Shown here piece after piece: positions 24,713 to 32,140 of a stretch of 43,881 bases of DNA; position 1 is the stretch's first letter, and the number at the start of each line of letters is the position of its first letter. The notes under the pieces are model-generated. The model searched no databases, was not told the origin of the DNA, and saw only the letters and a list, made by a program, of their open reading frames with translations. Both the position numbers and the translations under genes were made by a program. The stretch spans positions 1-43,881 of the forward strand of contig NZ_JADPUN010000173.1 in NCBI RefSeq assembly GCF_015690345.1, read 5' to 3'. Origin of the DNA: Plantactinospora alkalitolerans (lineage in GTDB: Bacteria; Actinomycetota; Actinomycetes; Mycobacteriales; Micromonosporaceae).

Positions 24713-26608
24713 ATGTCGCTCAGCTCAGATGCGCCACCCCTCCACAACGTCCGTCGTCGTCGGAAGGCCCAGCGCCGCGCCGCGGCTCTGGTCGTCGGTG
24801 ACGCCGTCGCGTGGATCGGCGGCTTCACCGCAGCAGCGTGGACCAGATACGAGTTCGAGCTCACCACCGGCCAGTTCGTCCAGGTGGTCGGCGCCGGACT
24901 GATCGCCGCCAGCCTGCATCCCGCGCTCGCCTCGGTGCAGCGCAGACACTGGGGACGACACCCGCTCGGCAGCCTGCAGGAGATCCGGTCCCTGGCCGTG
25001 ACGGTGGCCACGAGCGCGGCGATCATGCTGCTCGCCGTCCTCGCCGTGGCGGACCGCCCGATCCCGGCCAGCACCCCGCCGGTCGGCGCGGCGGTGGCCC
25101 TGCTCCTGATGCTCTGCGTTCGGTCCGCCTACCGCCACCGGCGCGACCGGGCACTACGCCCGAACACCGGCTCGGCGATCCCGGTGCTGCTCTTCGGCCT
25201 CGGTTCGGCCGGCCAGGCACTGCTGCGGGCCATGGTCAGCGACCCTCGGGGCGGCTACCTGCCGGTCGGCCTCCTCGACGACGACCCGGACAAGCGGCAC
25301 CTGCGGATCGACGACGTACGGGTGCTCGGTGGCCGATGCGAGATCCGCGAGGCGGTGGGCCAGACCGGGGCCACCACCGTGATCTTCTCAGTGGCCAACG
25401 CGGACGGGGAACTGATCCGTGCGGTCCGGGCCGCCACGCTCGCCGCCGGTGCCGAGTTCAAGGTGCTGCCACCCGTACGGGAGCTGGTCAACCACCGGAT
25501 CAGCGTCGCCGACGTACGGGACGCGCAGATCGACGACCTGCTCGGCCGGCGTCAGGTCGTCGCCGACCTCGGCAACGCGGACTCCGCCCTGACCGGCCGG
25601 CGGGTGCTGGTCACCGGGGCCGGCGGATCGATCGGCTCCGAGTTGTGCCGGCAGATCCTCCGGGCGGACCCCGGCGAGCTGATGATGCTCGACCGGGACG
25701 AGTCGGCCCTGCACAGCCTCCAGTTGTCGCTGTCCGGTCGGGCGCTGCTGGACGGGCCGGAACTGATCCTGGCCGACCTGCGCGACAGCGAGGGGATCGC
25801 GCGGACGATCCGGGACCGACGCCCGGACGTCATCTTCCACGCCGCCGCCCTCAAGCACCTCACCCTGTTGCAGCGGCACCCCGGGGAGGCGATCAAAACC
25901 AACGTCTGGGGCACCCTGTCCGTCCTGAACGCCGCTCGCGACGTGGCCAGGTTCGTGAACATCTCCACCGACAAGGCGGCCAACCCGATAAGCGTTCTCG
26001 GCTACTCCAAGCGGATCACCGAGCGCCTGACCGCGTACGCCGGCGCCAACGAGGCCGGCACGTTCCTGAGCGTACGGTTCGGCAACGTGCTCAGCAGCCG
26101 GGGCTCGGTGGTCACCGCCTTCCGGGCGCAGATCGACGCCGGGCTACCGATCACCGTCACGCACCCCGACGTGACCCGCTACCTGATGAGCGTGCAGGAG
26201 GCGGTGCAGCTCGTACTCCAGGCCGCGGCGCTGGGGCGGGACGGCGAGGCACTGGTGCTCGACATGGGCAAGCCCGTACGCATCGACGACCTGGCCCGAC
26301 AGCTCGCCGCCCAGGCACCCGGCGAGCCCCGGATCGTCTACACCGGTCTGCGACCCGGCGAGAAGCTACACGAGGACCTGCTCGGCGAGGGCGAAACCGA
26401 CGTCCGACCGCTGCACCCGCTGATCTCGCACGTCTCGGTTCCCCCGTTGAATCCGACCGAGGCGACCGCGCTGGATCCCTTCGACGACCCGGAGAAGGTG
26501 ATCGAACGCCTCGCCTGGCTCTGCGACCACCCGGACCAGACACTCCGCGCCTCGGCACTGGTGCCGAATACGCGAAACGCTCGCCCTTCCTCGTTCCGAT
26601 CGACCTGA
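24713..26608 (+). CDS. pglF: PglF/CapD-like membrane UDP-GlcNAc 4,6-dehydratase
   Basis: 631-residue full-length CapD/PglF-type protein. Four membrane helices (about 23-43, 55-75, 94-113, 124-141) are followed by a nucleotide-binding-like domain (157-290) and a C-terminal SDR dehydratase (295-631). ATG at 24713 has AGGAG six bases upstream. The SDR part has VLVTGAGGSIGSE, FHAAALKHL and S418-T419-D420-K421 with K433; the position of the usual Tyr is Leu429 (Met in most relatives). It makes UDP-4-keto-6-deoxy-GlcNAc without C5 inversion, the substrate of the PglE-like aminotransferase at 4220. A role in UDP-QuiNAc synthesis is the main alternative. Confidence 0.88.
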   Translation: MSLSSDAPPLHNVRRRRKAQRRAAALVVGDAVAWIGGFTAAAWTRYEFELTTGQFVQVVGAGLIAASLHPALASVQRRHWGRHPLGSLQEIRSLAVTVATSAAIMLLAVLAVADRPIPASTPPVGAAVALLLMLCVRSAYRHRRDRALRPNTGSAIPVLLFGLGSAGQALLRAMVSDPRGGYLPVGLLDDDPDKRHLRIDDVRVLGGRCEIREAVGQTGATTVIFSVANADGELIRAVRAATLAAGAEFKVLPPVRELVNHRISVADVRDAQIDDLLGRRQVVADLGNADSALTGRRVLVTGAGGSIGSELCRQILRADPGELMMLDRDESALHSLQLSLSGRALLDGPELILADLRDSEGIARTIRDRRPDVIFHAAALKHLTLLQRHPGEAIKTNVWGTLSVLNAARDVARFVNISTDKAANPISVLGYSKRITERLTAYAGANEAGTFLSVRFGNVLSSRGSVVTAFRAQIDAGLPITVTHPDVTRYLMSVQEAVQLVLQAAALGRDGEALVLDMGKPVRIDDLARQLAAQAPGEPRIVYTGLRPGEKLHEDLLGEGETDVRPLHPLISHVSVPPLNPTEATALDPFDDPEKVIERLAWLCDHPDQTLRASALVPNTRNARPSSFRST

Positions 26609-26882
26609 CGAGGTCGGGAACTGGACAGCGGTATGGCGAGTCGCGGGCACTCGTAGCAGGATCCCCGAAGAATTGTCATCGCGTACCCAATAAAATCAAT
26701 GGCCCCGCCTATTGACTTTTCGACCGGGCGGCGCCGGCTGGGTCGGGACAGGGGCCTGTCACGACGATTTACGACAATCGATCGCAAGCTCTCATCGACG
26801 AAAGTAATTCACGTCGCGCAAGCGGACCACGGCGGCATTTCCGGCGACCCGTCACCGTCCCCGATCCATTGGAGACAGTATC
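26609..26882. promoter_or_regulatory. Intergenic leader before the Gfo/Idh/MocA gene
   Basis: 274 bases. A/T-richer segments at about 26685-26720 and 26765-26815 suggest a promoter, including TTGACT at 26712-26717, but no -10 element at proper spacing was found. GGAG at 26871-26874 is the ribosome site for the GTG at 26883. Confidence 0.35.
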
Positions 26883-27998
26883 GTGACCGAGAAGTTCGGC
26901 CTGATCGGCTTCGGCTACTGGGGCACCAATCTCGCCCGGAACCTCGACCAACTGGCACAGTCGCAGTGGCGCTATCTGGTGGATGCCAGTCCCGAACGCC
27001 GGCACGCCGCGACAGAGCTGTACCCGCAGGTGCGGGCCACCGACGACCTGGACGAGGTTCTCGACGACGACGACGTCAGCGCGGTCCTGATCGCCACCCC
27101 GGCGCCGAGCCACGCACCGCTGGCCCGCCGGGCACTGGCGGCCGGCAAGCACGTCTTCGTCGAGAAGCCGCTGGCGATGTCCGTCGCCGACGCGGTCACG
27201 CTTACCGAGACGGCCGACCGCCACGGCCTGGTCCTGATGGTGGGTCACACCTTCGAGTACGTCCCGGCGGTGGAACGGATGCGCGAGTTCATCCGGGCCG
27301 GCGAGATCGGTGACGTCCTCTACCTGCACTCCCAACGTCTCAACCTCGGCCGGATCCAGAGCGACCTGCACACGTTCTGGTCCATCGGCCCACACGACGT
27401 CTCCATCGCCAACTACCTGCTCGGCGCCGAGCCACGCTGGGTCGCCGCGCAGGGCGGCCGGTACCTGCACGACGGTGTCGAGGACGTCATGTTCGTCACC
27501 GTCGGGTATCCGGACGACGTGGTGGCACACATGCACGTGAGCTGGCTGGATCCGGCGAAGACCCGACGCACCACCGTCGTCGGCACCCGCCGGATGCTCG
27601 TCTACGACGACCTGAACACCGACGCCCGGCTCACCGTCTTCGACAAGGGCGCGGATCCCCTGGAGCCGGACGGACACGGGAACCGCCGGTACCGGCTGCG
27701 CGACGACGCGACGCACGTACCGGTGCTGTCCACGGCGGAACCGCTGGCGGTGGAACTGGGACACTTCCTCGACTGCGTACGCACCGGCGCCCGGCCCCGT
27801 ACGGACGGCTGGAACGGTGCGCGCGTGGTGGCCGTACTGGAGGCGGCCGACGCGTCGCTGCGGGCCGGTGGCGTGACGGTGACCGTGCCCCGCATTCCCG
27901 GTTCGCCGGACATCGCGCAGTCGACGGTCACCCCGGCACCGGTAGGACGGCGGCACACCGACGGTCCGCACCCGGACCTCACCCCCGCCGCGCACTGA
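26883..27998 (+). CDS. Gfo/Idh/MocA-family sugar oxidoreductase, WbpB-like
   Basis: 371-residue NAD(P)-dependent oxidoreductase. The Rossmann part shows FGLIGFGYWGTNLARNLDQL, later LIATPAPSH and the family signature HVFVEKPLA, then the C-terminal alpha/beta domain with the IGPHDVSIANYLLG stretch. The start is GTG at 26883 after GGAG. Enzymes of this family next to a DegT-type aminotransferase (WbpB/WbpE, or WlbA/WlbC) oxidise C3 of a UDP-GlcNAc-uronate or related sugar so that it can be aminated. That pairing is seen here, with the aminotransferase 110 bases downstream. The exact substrate is inferred. The last 25 residues look disordered. Confidence 0.85.
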   Translation: MTEKFGLIGFGYWGTNLARNLDQLAQSQWRYLVDASPERRHAATELYPQVRATDDLDEVLDDDDVSAVLIATPAPSHAPLARRALAAGKHVFVEKPLAMSVADAVTLTETADRHGLVLMVGHTFEYVPAVERMREFIRAGEIGDVLYLHSQRLNLGRIQSDLHTFWSIGPHDVSIANYLLGAEPRWVAAQGGRYLHDGVEDVMFVTVGYPDDVVAHMHVSWLDPAKTRRTTVVGTRRMLVYDDLNTDARLTVFDKGADPLEPDGHGNRRYRLRDDATHVPVLSTAEPLAVELGHFLDCVRTGARPRTDGWNGARVVAVLEAADASLRAGGVTVTVPRIPGSPDIAQSTVTPAPVGRRHTDGPHPDLTPAAH

Positions 27999-28025
27999 AC
28001 CACCCCGCGCCCGGCGTACTCCGTC

Positions 28026-28067
28026 CAGCGCAGATCGCCCAGCGCAGATCGCCCAGCGCAGATCGCC
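28026..28067. repeat. 14-bp tandem repeat, three perfect copies
   Basis: CAGCGCAGATCGCC repeats at 28026, 28040 and 28054, with a degenerate fourth copy after it. It lies between the oxidoreductase and aminotransferase genes and does not overlap the ribosome site of the latter (AGGAG at 28098-28102). Confidence 0.95.
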
Positions 28068-28108
28068 CCAGCACAGCTCCCCGCAGCGTGAACACACAGG
28101 AGCCCGTC

Positions 28109-29232
28109 ATGCCCCGAATCCCACTGGTCGACCTGGCCGCCGCGTACGCCCGGCACCGCGACGCGATCGACGCCGCCATCCGATCCGTCGTCGACGACAC
28201 CCGGTTCATCCTCGGCCGGGACGTCGGCGAGTTCGAGTCGGCCTTCGCCGACTTCTGCGGCACCAGCCACGCCATCGGGGTCTCCTCCGGCACCGCGGCG
28301 ATCCCCTGAGCCTGGCCGCCCTCGGCGTGGGCCCCGGTGACGAGGTGGCCGTCCCGGCACACACCTTCGTCGCCACCGCCGAGCCGGTGAGCTGGCTCGG
28401 CGCCCGGCCGCGCTTCGTCGAGGTGGACGAGGAGACCGGCGGCATGGACCCCGACGCGCTGAAGGCGGTCATCGACCGGGTCCGCGCGGTAGTGCCGGTG
28501 CACCTCTACGGGCTACCGGTCAACCTGAGCGCGATCGGCGCACTCGCCTCGGCGGCCGGCGTGCCGCTGATCGAGGACGCCGCACAGGCCCACGGGGCGG
28601 AGTACGTCCGCGACGACGGCTCGACGATCCGCGCCGGGGCGTACGGCCGGATCGGATGCTTCTCCTTCTACCCGGGCAAGAACCTCGGCGCGTTCGGCGA
28701 CGCCGGAGCCGTCACCACCTCGGACCCGGCACTCGCCGACCGGATCCGGCGCCTGGCCGACCACGGTCGCACCACCAAGTACGAGCACCTCACCGTCGGC
28801 TACGCGGCGCGCCTCGACACGCTCCAGGCGGCCGTGCTGGCGGTGAAGCTGACCACGCTGGCGGAGGGCAACCGACGACGACGGGACCTGGCCGCCGCCT
28901 ACCGCTCCCGACTCGACGGCGTCGGCGACCTGGTCCTGCCGGTCGAGCCACCGAACCGGCGCGGCGTCCACCACCTGTTCGTCGTGCGCACCCGCCACCG
29001 GGAAGGGCTGCTGGCCCACCTGCGGAACGCTGGCATCGGCGCCGGCGTGCACTACCCGATCCCCCTGCACCTGCAACCCGCGTACGCCTCGCTCGGCCAC
29101 CGGGCCGGCGACCTCCCGGTGACCGAGGCCTGGGCCAGGGAGTGCCTGTCCCTCCCCATCTACCCCGAACTCCCCGACGAGCACCTGGAAGCCGTCGCCG
29201 CCGAGGTCCGCTCCTACTTCAACGGTGTGTAA
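28109..29232 (+). pseudogene. DegT/DnrJ/EryC1/StrS sugar aminotransferase (WbpE-like), one-base frameshift
   Basis: ATG at 28109 (AGGAG six bases upstream) opens a typical sugar aminotransferase, PRIPLVDLAAAYARH, which runs into TGA at 28307 after GVSSGTAAIP. The family sequence resumes at once in another frame (LSLAALGVGPGDEVAVPAHT) and continues to 29232, including the cofactor lysine in FSFYPGKNLGAFGDAG. Adding one base between 28304 and 28305 turns ATCCCCTGAGC into the family-typical IHLSL and restores a 374-residue protein. So either the sequence has a one-base error in a C-run, or the gene is recently broken. It probably aminates the 3-keto sugar made by the upstream oxidoreductase. Confidence 0.9.
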
Positions 29233-29282
29233 GGAAGGGCCCCTTCTTATCGTTTTCTGTAGAAGAAGGGTCCCCTCCTAAC
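29229..29282. terminator. Bidirectional terminator-like inverted repeat
   Basis: GTAAGGAAGGGCCCCTTCTTA (29229-29249) and TAGAAGAAGGGTCCCCTCCTAAC (29260-29282) are imperfect reverse complements, and each half is itself close to palindromic. It fills the 53-base gap between two convergent genes, and the stop codon of the aminotransferase is inside it. From memory, similar GAAGGGGCCCTTC elements are widespread between convergent genes in Micromonosporaceae; that needs a genome-wide count. Confidence 0.75.
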
Positions 29283-29285
29283 AGG

Positions 29286-31340
29286 TCAGCGGAGACCGTT
29301 GCGGATCGCCACCGCCACCAGCCGCTCGGGGTGGTCGGTGATGATGCCGTCCACACCGAGGTCGATGACCCGCTGCATGACCGCTGGATCGTCGACCGTG
29401 TACGGGACCACCTTGAGCCCGTACCGGCGTTGCAGCTCCGGCACCGTTGGTCCGTGGAAGTAGGCCGGATCCTGCCGCAGGTACCAGTCGGTCGACCGCA
29501 CGGTGCCCTGCGCCGGGTCGTGCACCTGCCAGTTCGCGGAGACCGTTCCCGCACCGGCCGCCCGGACCAGCTTGCCCAGGTCCTGGTACCGCCACCAGTC
29601 CAGGCCGGCGGTCCACGGGCTGCGCACCGAGCGGTCGCCGTACACCGCCCGCAGGGAGCACTCGTCGGCCAGGCTGGCGCACTCGGCCGGGCCGTACTGC
29701 CAGACCAGGGCCGCGGTCTCGATCTTCCGGTTGAGCTGCCGGGCGTACGTGATGGTCCGCCAGTCGAACGACTGGATCGTCACCCGGTCGGTGAAGCCGG
29801 CCTTCTCGATCTCCCGGACCAGCTTGGCGGTGAAGTTGCGGTACGGCTCGGTGTCCGCCACCAGTGGGCTGAGCTTCGTCTCGATGTTCAGCCGTACGTC
29901 CCGCCGCCCGCTCGCCTTCACCAGGTCGAACACCTCGTCGAGACTCGGGATCCGAGCCCCCGGCACGGCCACCTGCTCCGGCAGCTCCGGCAGCGTCTTC
30001 GACCCGCAGTCGACGGTCCTGATCTGCTTCCACGTCAGGTCGTGGACCAGTTTTCCGACGTACGGGAACGCCTTGTCTCCCGGCCGGGCCGGCGCGGTGT
30101 CCTCGCAGTGGCTGCCGTTGATCGTCCGGTCGTGCAGCACCACGAGGTGGCCGTCCCGGGTCACCCCGGTGTCGAGCTCCAGGGTGGAGATCGCCGAATT
30201 GTCCAGCGCGTTCCGGAACGCCGGCAGGGTGTTCTCCGGCCTGGTCGCCCGGCCACCCCGGTGCGCCTGGATGTCGAACGGCGCCACGTACCCCCGGGGC
30301 AGCGCGATCCGGCGCTGGGCGAGCAGCGTACGCAGCCGGTCCGGGTAGTCGGTGATGATGCCGTCCACCCCGTCGTCCAGCAGCTTGGCCATGGTCGGTA
30401 CGTCGTCCACCGTCCACGGCACGACCCGGACGCCGTTTCGGTGCGCGTGCGCGACCAGCTCCTTCGTCACGTACGGCCGGTAGCCGGGGTCGGTGACCGT
30501 GCCGTTCTGCGGAAAGCCGTGCACCGGCGAGAAGGTGCGGGCGCCGAAGGTCCTGATCGCCCTGATCGGATCGCCGCCGAAGTCGTCGATATCCAGGCCG
30601 CCGAGCCAGGGTGACGCCCCCGGTGCACCGGTCTGCAGGAAGTCGTAGTTGGTCAGCGCCACCAGGGGCAGCCGGGGCTCGATCTGACGCATCCGCATCA
30701 ACGCGCCCCAGTCGAAACTCTGGATGGTGACCTGGTCCAGCAGTCCGGCGGCCCGGATCTCGGCCGCGGTGACCTGGACGAACTGTTCCCGGGGTGCGGT
30801 CTCGATCGGTGCGCCGGCCTCCACCTTGGTCTCCACGTTGAGCGTCACGTCGTCCGCGCCGTACCGCCGGACGAGCGCGAAGACCTCCCGGAGCAACGGC
30901 ATCCGGGCACCCGGAACGGCGAGCTGTCCCGGCTTGTCGGCCAGCGTACGGCTGCGGCAGTCGAGCGTACGCACCTGCGCCAGGGTCAGGGTGTTGACGT
31001 ACCTGCCGACGTAGGGAAACTCGGTGTCCCCGGGTTCCGCCGGCCTGGTGTCCGCACACTTGGTACCGCTGATCCGGCGGTCGTGGGTGACCACCGCCTG
31101 CCGGTCCTCGGTGATCTGCACGTCGAGTTCGAGGGTGCTGACCCCGAGTTGCAGCGCGTTGCCGAACGACGCGAGCGTGTTCTCCACCCGCAGGCCGAGC
31201 CCGCCACGGTGGGCCTGGAGGTCGAATCCGCGCGCGGACTCCGGCCGGTGCCGCTCGCCGGCCTGGACGCCGGTCGGCACCCCGGCCAGCACGGTTGCCG
31301 TCACCAGCAGCGCGCCGAGGACGTTACGTCGTCGGGACAT
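29286..31340 (-). CDS. Secreted protein with two glycerophosphodiester phosphodiesterase domains
   Basis: 684-residue exported protein. A signal peptide (SRRRNVLGALLVTATVLAG, cleavage near VQAG) is followed by two GDPD domains, about 38-330 and 343-684. Each carries the family signature: FDLQAHRGG with RVENTLASF in the first, FDIQAHRGG with RPENTLPAF in the second, then THDRRISGTKC and LHDRTINGSHC. Both end in the VDDVPTMAKLLDDGVDGIITDYP-like segment. Both catalytic His are present in both domains. ATG at 31340 follows GGGAG. The usual product of this family has one domain of about 300-350 residues, so this is an internal duplication. The expected activity is release of glycerol-3-phosphate from phosphodiesters outside the cell. 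Confidence 0.9.
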   Translation of the reverse strand: MSRRRNVLGALLVTATVLAGVPTGVQAGERHRPESARGFDLQAHRGGLGLRVENTLASFGNALQLGVSTLELDVQITEDRQAVVTHDRRISGTKCADTRPAEPGDTEFPYVGRYVNTLTLAQVRTLDCRSRTLADKPGQLAVPGARMPLLREVFALVRRYGADDVTLNVETKVEAGAPIETAPREQFVQVTAAEIRAAGLLDQVTIQSFDWGALMRMRQIEPRLPLVALTNYDFLQTGAPGASPWLGGLDIDDFGGDPIRAIRTFGARTFSPVHGFPQNGTVTDPGYRPYVTKELVAHAHRNGVRVVPWTVDDVPTMAKLLDDGVDGIITDYPDRLRTLLAQRRIALPRGYVAPFDIQAHRGGRATRPENTLPAFRNALDNSAISTLELDTGVTRDGHLVVLHDRTINGSHCEDTAPARPGDKAFPYVGKLVHDLTWKQIRTVDCGSKTLPELPEQVAVPGARIPSLDEVFDLVKASGRRDVRLNIETKLSPLVADTEPYRNFTAKLVREIEKAGFTDRVTIQSFDWRTITYARQLNRKIETAALVWQYGPAECASLADECSLRAVYGDRSVRSPWTAGLDWWRYQDLGKLVRAAGAGTVSANWQVHDPAQGTVRSTDWYLRQDPAYFHGPTVPELQRRYGLKVVPYTVDDPAVMQRVIDLGVDGIITDHPERLVAVAIRNGLR

Positions 31341-31690
31341 GGGTATCTCCCGTTCCACAGTGGTGTGCTCCGGAGGTCGGCCTGACCTCCGTCCGGATGC
31401 GTTGTCGGAGGTCGCGCCGGGCGGGGCCCCGGCGGTCGGGCACAGCATCACGGCGATCGGCGTCCGGCAGGCGTGCGGCGGGCAACATCGCCGTGAACCG
31501 AAATCGACGGCCGACACCGGATGGGACGATCCCCAGGGGTACGGTAGCCAGCGTCGGGGTAGGACGGTCGGCGAGTCGGGTCCACTTTCGGATGATGATC
31601 GAGTACGACGATTTGACAGGTACCCGGTGTTGTGCCTCGGCTACAATGAGCCCCGCCCATATCTGACGACCACCACGGGGAGGGGTTGCG
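31341..31690. other. 350-base divergent intergenic region, phosphodiesterase and type VII-like unit
   Basis: The leader of the phosphodiesterase gene holds a perfect 7-bp stem with 5-base loop, GGAGGTC (31372-31378) and GACCTCC (31384-31390). Near the other end TACAAT (31642-31647) could be a -10 element for the plus-strand genes; TTGACA at 31613-31618 is too far away (23 bases) to be its regular partner. GGGGAGG at 31678-31684 is the ribosome site of the next gene. Nothing coding was seen. Confidence 0.45.
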
Positions 31691-32140
31691 ATGATTCCGG
31701 TTGAGTCGGGCGGCGTGGCGATCGGTGCGGCAGCCGCTGCCGTCATCGGCCAGATCAACGTCGAGATCGACGGTCTGGTCAGCGCGGCGGCGGTGATGCG
31801 CGACGAACTGGAACAGGGCTACCGCTCCCAGGTGCCCCAGGTGCACGACGCCATGCAGCCCGGCGCCACGATCGGCGATCGGATCGAGGGCGACGACTGG
31901 CGGCACTTGCAGGACCGCTACGACGAGTGCATCCAGAAGACCCTGGAGTCGCTGTACAACCTGGACATGGGCACCGACGCCGTGGCCCAGGCCGCCGACA
32001 AGATCGCCGCCAACTACCGCGGCTCCGACGCGTTCGCCCACGCCACCGTGAGCGACGTCCAGAAGGTACTGCCACCGCCCGAGCAGCCGGCACCGCAGAC
32101 CGCCCCGGCCAGCCAGACGGGAGGCGGCGACAATGGCTGA
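31691..32140 (+). CDS. WXG100/ESX-like helical protein with YxxxD secretion motif
   Basis: 149-residue protein predicted to be mostly helical over residues 1-120, with a short Pro/Gln-rich tail. There is no signal peptide. Y109-R-G-S-D113 matches the YxxxD/E export motif of type VII substrates, in the expected place after the second helix. A classical WXG turn is absent; W70 in GDDW lies in the middle. Its stop overlaps the start of the next gene by eight bases and a mycosin gene follows, so the three are one unit. I recognise the type by composition, length and context and not by a diagnostic domain. Confidence 0.65.
   Translation: MIPVESGGVAIGAAAAAVIGQINVEIDGLVSAAAVMRDELEQGYRSQVPQVHDAMQPGATIGDRIEGDDWRHLQDRYDECIQKTLESLYNLDMGTDAVAQAADKIAANYRGSDAFAHATVSDVQKVLPPPEQPAPQTAPASQTGGGDNG

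Noticed and set aside
28020-29285. Insertion-sequence scar as cause of the frameshift
   Set aside because: No target-site duplication, inverted ends or transposase remnants were found; a single missing base explains everything.
31341-31520. PHO-box-like direct repeats upstream of the GDPD gene
   Set aside because: A GGTTCAC near 31490-31500 is followed by only a poor second unit and lies 150 bases from the start; not convincing.
31613-31647. TTGACA and TACAAT as a regular sigma-70 promoter
   Set aside because: The spacing is 23 bases, well outside 16-19; at most one of the two hexamers is used.
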